Of a stretch of DNA of 64,000 nucleotides, positions 35,415-48,019 are shown piece by piece (position 1 is the first letter of the stretch; each line of letters opens with the position of its first letter). The stretch comes from Tillus elongatus (lineage: Eukaryota > Arthropoda > Insecta > Coleoptera > Cleridae). The position numbers were made by a program, and so were the translations under genes. The notes beneath the pieces were generated by a model. It searched no databases. It worked only from the letters and a program-made list of their open reading frames with translations, and was not told the DNA's origin. Location: assembly GCA_964006375.1 (NCBI GenBank), contig OZ023270.1, positions 58,410,288 through 58,474,287 of the forward strand. The letters are read 5' to 3'.

Positions 35415-36141
35415 CAATGTTCTACACAGAACAGCCTCATTTCATGTCTTCTGTTCTTAATCAACTCGCAAAGCCTTTTTACAAAAATGTCAATATATAA
35501 TATTATATTCTGATTGTCCAGAGGAAGAAGAATTGTAAATATGAAATACTGTGCATTCGAGAGCATTATTCTACTATGAACATGGCATAACAGGACGGAA
35601 ATTATTCGGGTGAACGCTCGAGAGCTAGAGTGTTTTGCTCGAAGACTCAAATTCGTTCACTACGGGTGTCGTTCTGTCTATTGAAGTTACTGTCAAATTT
35701 AAATTGAGGCAGTGTGTTATTTACGAAAATTGGTTCTTGTATATACATATATTTTCAAGCGTTTATTATTTTTTTAGAAGCATGTAAGAAGTCATAAATA
35801 TAGAGAAAGGTGGGCAAGTATTAATTCAAAGCAGAGACAAAACTGTAATACAAAATGCAGAAGGAAATTGGCTTCTTATGGATACTATTGGTAACTTAAA
35901 ATATAGGGGTATAGTTAGTTCATAATGGCTTAAACAACGTAAAATATATCTTTTTCTGGGACACAAATGCATACTCATCAAAAGTGTTAACTTAGGTTCT
36001 TAGTATTTTAAACAAAAACCGTTTTCATAACAGCTTTATAAATGCGTCGCAGTTGATTATCTATATCTTCAAAATTGTTGGCAAACTGTTGATACTGAGT
36101 AAAGCTTTTAACAGTTTTAAGGAATATTTTTGTACTTTTAG
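35415..36141. other. Intronic spacer before P450 exon 3
   Basis: No repeat or gene recognised. It ends with TTTTTGTACTTTTAG, the acceptor of exon 3. Confidence 0.4.
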
Positions 36142-36327
36142 TATCAGTTTGGAAAAGACACCGAAAGGATATACTACCAACATTTAACCAGAAGGTTTTA
36201 GACAGCTTTGTTCCAATATTTGGAAAGCAAAGTGAGATTTTGGTTGAACAGCTTAAAAAAGTATCTAGTAATGGGGAAGTTGATATTTTCAGACATATGG
36301 CCAACTGTACTATCGACATTTTTTGTG
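36142..36327 (+). CDS. CYP4: Cytochrome P450 family 4, coding exon 3
   Basis: Codes for the end of codon 141 through residue 202 plus the first base of codon 203. It opens VSVWKRHRKDILPTFNQKVL, the helix-C region whose WxxxR motif (W-K-R-H-R) contacts a heme propionate. It ends NGEVDIFRHMANCTIDIFC at helix E. Two AGs compete at the acceptor (36140-36141 and 36146-36147). I chose the first because it restores the family's 'APVSxWKxHRK'; the second would drop two residues in frame. The donor is TGTG|GTAAGT. Confidence 0.95.
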
Positions 36328-36374
36328 GTAAGTAGCTCCAACAGATACCAGTAGCATAATAATTTCATAATATC

Positions 36375-36376
<2 letters not shown>

Positions 36377-36440
<64 letters not shown>
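36377..36440. repeat. (TA)n microsatellite
   Basis: 64 bp of TA only 50 bp downstream of exon 3. It lacks the composite-family flanks. Confidence 0.95.
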
Positions 36441-36441
<1 letters not shown>

Positions 36442-36480
36442 CTGCGTTTTTCATGTAGTTTACGGTTGTATGAAATACGT

Positions 36481-36675
36481 ATGCCCAGTTTCACAAAGCT
36501 CGATCAAATATTTAACGGACGGTTAGTTAATCAATGCCTCACCCGACCGATCACAGACTATGATTCGGATTTTTGGCATGACAACCAAATATTTTGAAGC
36601 TGTTATTGGTTGTATTAAGCTTTTATTAACTAACCGTCCGTTAAATATTTAATCAAGAATTGTGAAACTAGGCAT
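36481..36675. mobile_element. MITE, 195 bp with ~48-bp inverted ends
   Basis: ATGCCCAGTTTCACAAAGCT at the left is mirrored by TTGTGAAACTAGGCAT at the right. Inside, AAATATTTAACGGACGGTTA pairs with TAACCGTCCGTTAAATATTT. No coding sequence. A target duplication could not be called confidently. Confidence 0.82.
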
Positions 36676-36814
36676 TTGTGTTTTTAAGCAGGTTATACAA
36701 ATTTAGGTGAATGGAGTTTTTGAGAAAGCTGCAATAGAAAAAACACATTAGGCAACATATATATATATATAATGTAAATAAATGACAAACAAATAAAAGC
36801 TAATATGGATAAAT

Positions 36815-36902
36815 TTCTAAGGTAAAGCAGAGAAGGCTATACTTCCAGACTGTATTTATTAAATAAATACTTAAATATAGCCTTGTCTGCTTTACCTTAG
36901 AA
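36815..36902. repeat. 88-bp hairpin with a nested palindrome
   Basis: The 27-base arms 36815-36841 (TTCTAAGGTAAAGCAGAGAA...) and 36876-36902 pair at 26 of 27 positions. The 34-base loop itself contains the palindrome GTATTTATTAAATAAATAC. It could be a minimal MITE or a miRNA-like precursor. Confidence 0.8.
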
Positions 36903-37638
36903 GTATGTCTACCACAGACGTAGTGACGTTCAGTAGAAAAAATGGATAAAACTTAAAATATAAAAAAGATAAAACAAACTAAAACGAAAAAGGGTATTAT
37001 TCCATCCACAAAATATCTATATTGAGGTAGTCCTTTACTTAGTAAAATGCATATTTCAGGAGAATGTTTTTAACATCCACCTTAATCTCGTTTATTTTTC
37101 GATTTTATTTTCTGTGGGATTTTATTAAAGAACTTGATCCCTGCCATTTACCACAGTTTCCACTCGTTTATTTCTATGGTAAGGGATGGATATGTCCTGT
37201 CTGCCTCGGGTACCATATTTGTTGTGATCATCGTTTTGCCTATAGATCTTGATGTTGGTAAGCATATAGGACACACTCTAGAATATACCATGAAAAGACG
37301 GTAAGTATGTCTGTTTTCTTGAATAACTTGTGCGGCTGTCTCCTGAACAGATAATTTTTACAGCAGATTTTTGCTGGAGGAATATCTCAGACACTCCAGA
37401 ATTGCTTCCTCGTATTAGGATACCATAAGTGGCCCCACTTTTAAAACATGCATGAACACTATCTGACAAATACTAATGGTCATCTCACGCTTCAATAGAC
37501 ACATGGTGCCAATATGCCATGAGGATCGTCATTGTGCATTGACCAGTGAAAGTCTGACTATATTATATATATAAGAAATTTATCAGATTGCTGTTGTATT
37601 TGGTAAAGTTGGTGAGAACTGATATTCAAGACATTTGT
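36903..37638. other. Intronic spacer
   Basis: No gene or repeat recognised. Confidence 0.35.
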
Positions 37639-37860
37639 TTAATTCACATTCAGTTTCAGTTTATTATTTCTGAACCACTCTCCTGCTTCTGACATAGTGA
37701 TACTTTTTCTTACATTAAGATCAGCATCATTTATATCAATGTTAACAAATAAGGTATCGTCCGCATAGAGGGACACTGCGTCGGATGAAAAACTTTCTGG
37801 AAGATCGTTTGTATATAGAATAGGTTTGTGGCTGCCAGCTTTAGTACTGCTCATTTAGCC
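37639..37860 (-). pseudogene. Non-LTR RT fragment
   Basis: NDLPESFSSDAVSLYADDTL followed by GEWFRNNKLKLNVN is the active-site region of a jockey/CR1-type RT (YADDT box). Only about 70 codons remain. Confidence 0.75.
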
Positions 37861-37939
37861 TCACTCTTTAGTAACGGTTGGTATTCATCAGCAAAGTATA
37901 AGTTAATATTGTAGAAGTTATCTTACAATTAGTTACTGA

Positions 37940-38465
37940 AAATCCAACAATCGTCGCCCTCGGGAAAATTAGCACTGTAGCAGGAGACGAGGAAATTCCC
38001 AGTATTATTGAAGAACGGACGAACACAATCACTAGAAACCTCCGTAAATAACCTAACAGTGTGGAGGATTCTAAAGAATCTGCAGTTATGTCTGAAGTAT
38101 ATACTCTCAATATTTGACGAGTCCAGGCACTTTGCCCTGCAATTTTATACCTTATGTAGTCTTTTGTCGCTTGCTCCTGAAAAATTGGACACAATCCCAA
38201 TATGCAACGTACGTATTATTCACGGGCAAGGCAAGTTCTTTGATAAAAGCTATAAGAGACATTCGTAACAATTATCTGTTTGTCGATGACAGCCAAGTGT
38301 TATATTGAAAAGTCACCGCAATATCAATGGTCTGTTAAAGTATGGATTGGTTTTATTCATGAGTATTTAATGGGATCGTACTTTCTACCGCCAATGTCAA
38401 ATTTTGACCCACATTGTTATTATTTTCCATCTTTTATCAATCTAGAGGGACATGCCATTTAACTT
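37940..38465 (+). pseudogene. Mariner-like transposase fragment
   Basis: Broken frames on the + strand include VEDSKESAVMSEVYTLNI, RVQALCP, EKSPQYQWSVKVWIGFIHEY and LMGSYFLPP. These correspond to the 'VQALxPxD' and 'QxxFSVNVWAGIxxDxLIGPYFLP' blocks of DUF4817-type mariner transposases. The catalytic FTDEA box lies in a scrambled stretch. Confidence 0.6.
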
Positions 38466-38562
38466 ATAAAAAACGGGTGGCCTATGCATGACGATTCATC
38501 CGCACAATTATAGGATTTTAGTTCCGCAACACTTGGCTGCTTATTTCTTTATCCACCAAAAT

Positions 38563-38784
38563 TACAGTGGGTGGCCGAATTATTAGAAATACTTAAGTTT
38601 TGATGAATATCTGAAGGTATGATCAATTTGAAGGTAAATACGGGCAACTGCTGTTACAAGTTGCTGCAACAGGTTGCATATTTTTTCTGTATTTATTTTA
38701 GAAGGAAAATGTAGTTGATTCCCGAAAAAACGGGAGATGCTGCATTAGTGTGTCATTTATACTTCAGTGAATTTCGTTAATTTT
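38563..38784 (+). mobile_element. Tc1-like element, left part
   Basis: TACAGTGGGTGGCCGAATTA is a typical Tc1-like terminus after a TA. The element continues beyond the jockey-like insertion, with its transposase at 41830-42960. Confidence 0.6.
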
Positions 38785-38822
38785 TTTTCAACAACACACC
38801 ACGAGGGCTTACAGCCTAAATA

Positions 38823-40537
38823 CTATCGTACCGTGGGTGTCGACAATGAGGAAAGAGGCAACATGTTAATTCTGGACTTGAAGGTTTGGAGGTTCGGGGG
38901 AGAAGGAGAAACATGTGCCGGCAAGGAATTCCACAACTTTGAAGTCCTCGGGACAAAAGAGCGGGCATAACAAGATGTTCTATGCCTGGTGACCTGGCAG
39001 TACAAGGGTGCGTTCGCTCTATTCCCCTGGTAGATCTGTTGGGGGCAGCAGGGACAGGAACTATGAAAGAAAGCTCCTCTGAGCATTGCCCGTGCAGATA
39101 TCTGTAAAAGAGAGAGAGAGAGAGGTCACCAACTACACGTCGGTGTGGACAAGGGATGGCAGCCTTTGGGTGAGGGTAGGGTCACCGATGAGACGTATAG
39201 CTCTCTTCTGAATGGAGTCCAGGATAGCGAGTGTAGAAGCGGCAGCAGCACCCCAGATGTGGGAGCAGTATTCGAGATTTGGTCTTATTTGTGAAGTATA
39301 TAAGGTATAGAGATTAGCTGGTGAAAAGTATTTGCCAGCCCGGAAGAGGAAACCTAATTTCTTAGCAGCCGCTTCTGCAATTGATGTGACATGTTGATGC
39401 CAATTCAAATTCCGATCCACAGAAATGCCAACAAGTGAAAAGGACTCATTACTTTGAATAACTTGGTTGTTCATTGTGATGGGTCTAGGGCTTGTGTATT
39501 TCTTATGAGAGAGAAAGCAAGATGTGATTTGGTGGGGTTGAATTGTACCTGATTTCTCATTCCCCAGTCCATTATTTTTTGGAGATCCACGGAGATAGAA
39601 CCCTCCATGAGTCTGCGATCCTCATCTAATTGGGCTAAAGAGACAGGCTTAGAATATTGTATATTTGAGTGGAGGGTGCTGTCGTCCGCGTAACTGTGAA
39701 CTGGGTTGGATGTGCTAGAAAGGAGGTCATTGATGTAGAGAAGAAACAAAGTAGGGGCTAAAGCTGAACCTTGAGGAACTCATGCATTAATTGAATATTG
39801 ATCTGCGCTGACGGAATTCATACTGCCTGTCGTGGATTAGACAAATTTTAGTAATTTGGTGTTTATATACTTTTCCGTCACTTTAGAGACGACTGAAAGG
39901 ACAGAAATAGGCCTGTAGTTGCTAAGAAGCGCTTTGGATCCTTTCTTGGGGACGGGTTGTACTCGAGCAGTTTTCCAGTTACTAGGGAATATTCCTCTAT
40001 TGTAAGATGTCTGAAACAGACGAGTCAGGACAGGAGCAAGTTCTGGTGTGCATTTTTTGAGAACAATTGCTGGAATCTCGTCAAGGCCAGAGGCTTTTCT
40101 GGTATTAAGAGAAGAGAGCATCTTTCGTACCTTTTTAGTTTTGAAAATGATATCCGTCATTTTATGTGCGACATTGGGGACTGTTGGTGGTTGAACATTT
40201 GGATGTGTGTTGAGAGTAGAATTTCCAGCGAACAGCGAGGCAAAAAGTTCAGCCTTGCCCAGGGCTGTAGAAACAATTTCATCCCCTGAGACAATAGGTG
40301 GGAACGTGCTCTTGCAGAAATTATTCCCAATAGATTTAGCGAGAGTCCAGAAGGGTTTGCTGCCATTGGAGCTTGAGAGGACTTTGTTTTTGATGTGGTT
40401 ATTAAACGAGTTTTTTGCCTCAGAAAGAATGCGGACATACCGGTTTCTTGCGTCGTTAAATGCTTGACGGTGTTCTTGACTGCGATTGTGTAGAAGCGTT
40501 TTGTGAGCTTTGACCTTTTCAAGTCTGACCTTGCCAC
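38823..40537 (-). pseudogene. Reverse transcriptase of jockey-like copy 3
   Basis: Frames in order from the right: FKTKKVRKMLSSLNTRKASG, ALLSNYRPISVLSVVSKVTE, then the deletion junction, FLLYINDLLSSTSNPVHSYA (followed by DD), WHQHVTSIAEAAAKKLGFLF and RTSKLWNSLPAHVSPSPPNL. Stops and frame changes separate the blocks. Confidence 0.82.
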
Positions 40538-40542
40538 AGGAT

Positions 40543-41548
40543 TTAGAGAACCAGGGCTTTGAGTGGCTGAAGAGGTTTTCTATGTACGTGGAATAAATAA
40601 ATCCATGCCAGCTTGGATAATTTTGGTGACGTTTTGTGAGATATCGGAGGGGTCAGGATAAACGAAGCAGACAGACGCCCATGGAAATGAGGAAAAGTAA
40701 TCTCGCATTTCGTCCCAGTTCGCGGAGTTGTAGTGCCAAACGATACGTGGGTGTGATGACTGTGTGACCTCGGGTTGCATTTCGCAGGAGGCAGTGACCA
40801 TGCCGTGGTCTGAGCGACCAAGGGGGGCGGTGACTAGTATCTTATAGCAGTCAGGATTTGTAGTAAGAAGGAGATCCAAGGGATTTGAGCTGTGTGTTGG
40901 GATGCGAGGAAAGTAAGTAGGTTGCTGAACCATATTGGCTAAAGAATTGCTGACTGCAAAAGCCTCCGATGCTCTTCCTTGTGGATCGGTTTTTGAGGAT
41001 CCTAGCCATTCCTTATTATGGACATTGAAGTCACCAAGAATAGTGACCTCGGAGGAAGGTTATTTAGAAATCATATGGTCTGTTTTTTCAGAAAGGTAGT
41101 CAAAAAGCTGAACAAAGTTGTTGCCAGAAGGTGACCGGTAAATGCAACAGATGAATTTAGTCGCAGCCCTGAGAGAGAGTTTTATCCATAGTATGTCTTT
41201 TCTTCCAGCTTCTAAATTGGGGAGTCTGGTGCAGGGTAGATTGCTACGGACGTACGCGCACACGCCTCCATGCAATCTAAAGGAAGTAAGGAGCTCATAC
41301 CCCGGGAAATTAAGGTGATTAGTGGCTGTTTTGGCACTGATTTGAGTTTCGGTGAGGAAGAGGAGTTGGGGCATATTAGCCTGAAGGAAATAGTGGACGG
41401 AGTTCAGGTTAGAATTTAGGCCACATATGTTGGAGAAGGATATGTTAAATCTTGATGTTGGCGCCCCCTGTACACCCATCTCCCGGAGATCCGAATGGAG
41501 GGGTATTTTACCTCCGGAATCTTTTTTACAAGGAGGAGCCATCATCAT
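40543..41548 (-). pseudogene. APE endonuclease of jockey-like copy 3
   Basis: Contains FNISFSNICGLNSNLNSVHY (the N-terminal Asn block), LLFLTETQISAKTATNHLNF, KFICCIYRSPSGNNFVQLF and APLGRSDHGMVTASC with the intact SDH triad. It is the best-preserved endonuclease of this family here, broken between about 41060 and 40933. Confidence 0.82.
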
Positions 41549-41699
41549 TTTTGCTTATAAGGGAAACCCACTCACACACCAGAACTGGAAACGTCCGTTG
41601 GGACTTCACCGGCCCCTTGATGTAAGGGGTGGTACCTCCTCGGGTGTGAAAAAAATCATTTACTATCACGTAAAGGAAAATTGCACTACCACCTACCCC

Positions 41700-42985
41700 C
41701 TACGATATAAATAGAAGTGATTTAGAGGCTTTTTGTGATCTTGAAAGGCGTTTTAGTTTATAATAGTTACTGTAACTATATTTTAGTGTTACTTGTGGTG
41801 ATTTTAAGCAAAAGTAAGCATTTTTATTTATTAAATTGCATTTTTCGGGGAAATATATTTTGTCTTTAACACGAGCAGTTTTGCCACATGGAAAAAGCCA
41901 AAGACATTCTACCATCCAAATTTTGTAGAAATGTTGGCTCTCCTGAAAAATAAACACTATTCCCAACGAAAAGTAACTGCTCTTACTCGTGTTTTTGTGG
42001 CTACTGTTAATCAAATTCGGAAAAAGTCCGAAAAAATTAGACTGTGGTGACAAATCAAGCTGTAAAGTGTGGCCGGAAACGCCTTACAACACCACGAGGT
42101 GACAGAAAAATTGGAGAAATTCGTCTGCAGAACTAAGAAATGGTAGAAAAATGTTGACCAACCTAGTTCAGGAAGCTGGAACCATTTATCTGAATGAACA
42201 GTTCGAAGACCCTTTGCGAAGCAAATATTCAATGCAGCAGGCCGGCGCAAAGCACAGACTAACAGAAGCCAGGCAGAAAAAGTGACTAGAATGGTCTAGG
42301 GATCGTCGTCATTAGATAACTGGAAAAATGTGATTCTTGTTTATATTGAATTTTACTAATGGAAACTCATCGCTGTCTTAATTTTTCAGGTTTGTTTCTA
42401 AGACGAGTCATCTTTTGAAATACTACTACAAAAACTCAAAGTTTGTTCGCAGAAGACCTGGTGAGAAGTTTTATGAGGACTGCATAGTCGAAAAAGTGAA
42501 ACATCCATTTAAGGTTATGGTTTTGTCAATTACATTGCGCAAAGCCACTGGTCGCCTGTACTTTTGAGCGAACCATGCTAAAAGAACAATATATCGATGT
42601 TGTTACCAGAACGTTACCTTAAGTAAGGAGGTGGTTCCTGAATAAGCAACATTTCTGGTTTATGCATTTATCCGCTTATTAGCAGAAGACCAAAAGGCCA
42701 ACAGCGCACCTGGGTGCTTTAAAAAGCACAGTTTGCGCGTGGCCTGGTAATTCTCCAAATCTAAGATCAACAGAAAATGTTTTAGAGTTGATAAAACGGG
42801 AAATCTCTAAAGAGACTGTAACAAATAAGCAGCAGCTCCTTGAGAGAATCATCAATATGTGTGGCACCATAATGAAAAAATTAAAAGCATGCCACGTGGG
42901 ATCCAGACAGTCCCTACTGCAAGAGGCAAGGTGAAAAAACATTGAAAATGTTTATATTTTTTCTGAATAATGTGGGCAGTTGTTA
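41700..42985 (+). pseudogene. Tc1-like transposase, decayed
   Basis: On the + strand, VKCGRKRLTTPRGDRKIGEI matches the second helix-turn-helix of Tc1 transposases. KFVRRRPGEKFYEDCIVEKV matches the block after the first catalytic Asp, and KSMPRGIQTVPTARGKVKKH matches the C-terminus. Stops and indels occur throughout. The right end near 42980 (TTCTGAATAATGTGGGCAGT) is a degraded inverse of the left terminus at 38563. Confidence 0.72.
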
Positions 42986-44900
42986 TCGGTAAGTTACATA
43001 GCTGCCTTTACTTTATTGTTGTTCACATAAATAAATGATCTTATAATAATTACAACACAGTTTTTCTTACAGAACTTAAGAAAACCTGAAAATGTCGAGT
43101 GTTTGAAATAATTTGGCGATCCGCTTTTAAATCTTCAAAATTTTTCTACGGTAAGAAATCAGATTGTAACATCATACGAAATAATCAGAAACACCCCCGG
43201 AATATCCGAACGCGTTCAAAGTCCAGGTTCGATAAGGTGGCGAGTAGCGACATTTATCTTGGCCGTGGGTGGTCAGTTTCAGCATTTTTTGTAATTATGT
43301 TTTAATTTTCTATTTTATTAGATATTGTTTCTGTAGAATTCTTCGATAATTTCTAGTTAATCCAAAGACTTGTGCACAATAATTTATTTATTATATTTAT
43401 TCAAAAACTTATAACCTGACAGAAAGTATACAGGAATCAAACAAGTTTCTGAGATTGCAATTGCCATCAGTTTGTTCCTTTTTAAAGTTTTGATGTTTAA
43501 TAGGAATGGGTATTTTCAGCCTCTTGTAGCAATAGAGGAGGATTTATCTCCTAGAATTATTTTATCTCGTTTAGATTTTGAATGAACCAATATAACCCTA
43601 TGCCGTACCACATTACTGGAAACGCATAGCTTCGCAGGGGTAAAAGTATGAAAAAGTTTTAAAAATGGAATCTATTTATTTCAACAATGAATCGCGCTCA
43701 TATATTTCGCATACATTTAAAATACATGAATACATATACATTTGCTAAAATGAGTGCGTCTGACGATAAGCATGTTTAGACGAATATACATCAGGAGGAA
43801 GCTGCCCATTTAGCCTTTGTCACCGCGAGCTTTAGTGTCTATTGTGACGGTCTCATGAAAACTTCCAGAGAACTGTCTACAGCTTGTGATGCCCCGGCTA
43901 AGCAGAGGCCCGACGGATAAGTTGCCAATCCGTCATTCGGGCGCGACCTAAATATTCTAAGTTACATATCCTCGGGCGCCATCTTTATTCCCTATTAAAT
44001 AGGACGACGTAAGATCCCCGTGAGGACTTCTGCTAATGCCCTCGTAGAACACCACAAAGTTACTGTTTCATAACAGCCTTATCCTAGGGTAGCTCGAGTG
44101 GAGAATAAAATATAGCCAGGGGTCGAAAGTTATTATAGCCCGTAGGGTTCTCGGGAGTCAAGCAGGCTTTAATTACTTACTCCCGAATAATGGCTGTTTT
44201 CCTAGCTTACAAAGTTGGAAGCAGAAATATTATAAACAGGTAAATATCAATTAAGATATACCTAAGCTAGTTACAATCCGTCACAGGATTCTAGCTCAAA
44301 CACACCTACACTAGTGCAAATATCTACAGGCAGTGCAGTGAAACGCAACTATTTTCATAAAAACTTCTAATAATAATTAAAATATCTACAAACAAAAATG
44401 ACAACAATAAAAAACCATAAATTATGAAAATTAAAAATTCGCTACAATTCAGGCGATTAAATAGAAAACATATATCAGGTCAGATAACGTTATCTCTGAT
44501 AAGACATTGTTTCATAGCGGAAACGATACAAATATGTTAATATCTAAAAATACAATAAGATTCGACTAGAATAATATTTGTGCTATTTATAACAAATAAA
44601 GCGTGATATTAGCATTAGCACAGCAATCAACAAGGCATGTTAAAGCAACGGCAAGCGGAAAGCGACCTACACATGCATCAAACGGGAAATGGCCCAGCTA
44701 TCAATTCCGCCTCAGTCGGGAGTTCTACCTTCCCCTAGGCTTTATTCTCGCAATTCCCTTGCAGTCGTACTCTGCTAGGTGGGTAAGCAAACGGTTCCCA
44801 CTCTCATATTATCCTAACCTGTCGACTAATACCACCGGGTAACTTGTCCCCTATTTCTGTCGAACACCCTGCATAACTAACAGTGCCATCGAACGATTAC
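42986..44900. other. Unexplained intronic stretch
   Basis: Long non-AT-rich sequence without an open frame of note. 43780-44200 has the look of a retroelement LTR or leader (GC-rich, no ORFs), but no terminal repeat partner was found. Confidence 0.35.
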
Positions 44901-44904
44901 GTAC

Positions 44905-45335
44905 CATTCTGAGCAGCTCCATGTTTATCACAAGGACGTACGTCCCTCGAAACAAACGTGGTCGACCCAGTACAGCACAGGATGCCGGACACAGTAAATA
45001 CTATCCCTTTAATCAGCACCGTCTGTGTTCCCGTTCACCTTATATGGGTAAGAAGCGTGACCAGCTTGTCGCTTATCTAGGCTGGGCACTCTAGCTAATT
45101 AACCACCTTGTCTAGCGAGCACATACCATTCAGAGCAGCTCCATGCGTATCTCAATGACGTACGTCCCTCGAGACAAACGTGGTTCACCCTATATAGCAC
45201 GCTATAATTCGCTAAACACCCTAGTTCCACTATAATACGGTGTAATCATTTACCTGATTTCGACTTCCCTTAAATGGGTAAAACCGTGACCAATTTCGTC
45301 ACTCCTACATACAGTACACCATGTATACACTTCAA
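44905..45335. repeat. Tandem duplication, ~215-bp unit
   Basis: TACCATTCTGAGCAGCTCCA near 44911 recurs as TACCATTCAGAGCAGCTCCA near 45124. Both are followed by GACGTACGTCCCTCGAAACA-like sequence and, 100 bp later, TATATGGGTAA / TAAATGGGTAA. The two units have diverged, so the duplication is old. Confidence 0.75.
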
Positions 45336-46304
45336 ATCCGAACACATTGTTAATATTACACATAGAACAGTATTAATAAAATACCCAATTATCTATTCCA
45401 GTTTGCAATAATACTTATCCAAGTTTTCCGAAGCATAACTAACCTTGCAAACCACGATGGCAGAACACAGTCGTTATGGACTCTCGTTCTTTACTATCAA
45501 ACAAATAACACGCTGCTTTTACTACCACGTAGCACAGAGAAAGCAACTTCCCAGTTAATACACCTAACTGACGCTCGCACGATACTTGAAAGTTAACGTA
45601 CAACCACCGAAACCTCTTGTCATGGCCGCGAGCTGAAGGCATCTCCCGGACGGCGTTCTATCTCTCGGTCGTCTACTTGCCATGCGCTCCGCGACGCACC
45701 AACAATGAATTTCATTGCGCGTGACAGACAGGCGCTATGCGTTTCATCATACACAATCCACGTTCCCCTTGTGGCGACTTTTTATACTCTGAAGTGTTTC
45801 TAAAATAAGTCGGATTTATTACCTAGCTAATATTCGTTATTTAAACCGCCTAAATGAGTTATTCGCTATTCAAATAACCATAATAAATTCGGACTTCATT
45901 ACAAGCTTCATCTCCTTTGTTCAAGTCTATAACCTAAACAAAGGCTCTTTGTGTAACTTTCGGATTTTGATAAAGCGACACCATTGTACCTTCACAAGTT
46001 TTTCCATAGCTTTTTGTTCATAAAGAAAGTCCATGGTTGTCCCCTGCCAACTAATGCTTTTCTTATTACTGTAGGTAGTAGGCCTTTGTTGCTGTTGCCC
46101 ACCCTTAATCCTGAGCAGCATTCTAATGGCTACTAAACTTTTCTTCCTCTTCGTGTGGGACGTAGACGATGCGTGTATGCTATACAGCTCCTGTGGCTCA
46201 TCCCTTCTACGGCTTTGAAGCTTGACAAAATTCCGGACTTGTTGTGTTGTGACAACAGTTTTTCTTTAATGTAAATATAGACCCGTGTTTATATATTTTA
46301 AAAA
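45336..46304. other. Intronic spacer
   Basis: No gene seen. Short frames on both strands have no recognisable domain. Confidence 0.35.
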
Positions 46305-46759
46305 AAACTCGGGACGCAGCAAGTGCGTTATGGTAGTGAATTTTTATTAAATGCTTCAAATTTAAATAACTCAATTTTCTATAAACTTAGAGAGTTTAAT
46401 TTCAATACGTAGTAAGGTTTTTCCTAAGGCAAGATATCCACAAAATTGCATTAAAATAACTTTGTAATTTTCGGAGAAAAAATTTTTTTTCGAAAGAAAA
46501 TTTAAAATTTGAATAACTCAATTTTCTCTAAACTTAGAAAGTTGAATTTTGGTACGTAGTAAGGTTGAGGCAACATATATAGTAAATTTCATTGAAACAG
46601 CTTTGTTACTTTCGGAGAAAAAAAATTTTTCGAAAGAAAACTCAAAATTTTTCCGGAAAACCCCGTCTGATTTTTCTGGATAACGAACTCATCCAAGCCA
46701 TTAATAAAAGACAGGCACTTGCCAAGTTTCATCGAAATCGGTTAATTATTTTTTGAATT

Positions 46760-46882
<123 letters not shown>

Positions 46883-47808
46883 ATATAAAAATTAAACCTA
46901 TTTACAAATGAACTTTAATAAGATATTATGCTGTGACAATACCTCTCTCAAGCACCCTAAAATATAATCAAAATGTGCACAGTTATATATGTTTTATTTC
47001 TTTTTCCCTTGTCTTAATACACTACATATTTTATGACAATCGATTTAATTTACTTATTTGATTTCATAAATAGTCGGTTAATAGTGACTTGGAATGAAGT
47101 AGACACCACATCTTCAAACATATTAAGAGAATATGAGTAAATCAACAGCAACTGGGAATGAATTCGGTCAGTCGCCCAGCCACGTGGTTAAAAAACACTG
47201 TTTGTATGAGTGGTTACAACTCTACCTCTAAATAAAAGGACTGTAACAGCGGCAGAAGCAGAAGTCAATGGAAGGTGTGTGTATTCGGAAAGAAACTATT
47301 GACTATTAATAACAACAATTGACTAAAAACGCGGCGAGTTGTAAGGCAAAAATAATTATACTACAGAGGTGATAAATGATAATAAATTACAATAGGGTTA
47401 TATATAATCGTAAATGCTTCCAATGATTAACAATCAGTGAATTCAGTATTATTGACATTTCTCGGAAACTTACAAATGAATTTCATGAGTCAATAAGAAA
47501 AGCATTGACTAACCAATAGCAACCACATACTTATGATTTAAACATAAATGTTTCAAATTTGAATAGCTCAATTTTCTGTAACCCTAGAAAGCTGAATTTT
47601 GGCACATAGTTAGGTATTTCCCAAAGCAATATGTAGACCAAATTTTATCGAAATTTTCGGAAAAAAAAATTTTTTTGGAAGAAAACTCAAAATTTTCCTG
47701 GAAAACCCCGTCAGATTTTCCTGGCCAACGAACTCATCCAAGCCATTAATAAAAGAAAGGCACTTGCCGAGTTTCATCTAAATCGGTTAATTATTTTTTG
47801 AGTTATCA

Positions 47809-47813
<5 letters not shown>

Positions 47814-47884
<71 letters not shown>
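47814..47884. repeat. (TA)n array 2 of L1
   Basis: About 70 bp of TA between the TCAGACGG side and AAACATATAAAATTTTAAAC. Confidence 0.95.
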
Positions 47885-47887
<3 letters not shown>

Positions 47888-48019
47888 ATATAAAATTTTA
47901 AACTGACCCCAGATATGGGTTCTAGGGGTCCTAATTCGCGCTCATTTGAAAGAATTTTTGCAAAGTCTCACCATCGATACCTCTCTATTAGTGAATTTTT
48001 TTAATAAAAATTCACTAAT

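Larger units (their letters stand above)
23560..36141 (+). other. CYP4: P450 intron 2 (12.6 kb), filled with transposons
   Basis: Bounded by GTAACA and GTACTTTTAG, phase 1. It holds a non-LTR element and a gypsy element on the opposite strand, a fold-back repeat and composite-repeat fragments. Confidence 0.9.
38785..41695 (-). mobile_element. Jockey/CR1-like retrotransposon, copy 3
   Basis: Same family as copies 1, 2 and 4, in reverse orientation. The A-rich 3' tail is at about 38780, and the 5' end near 41695 is shared with copy 1. RT motif A is deleted at exactly the same junction as in copy 1. It is inserted within a Tc1-like remnant. Confidence 0.88.
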
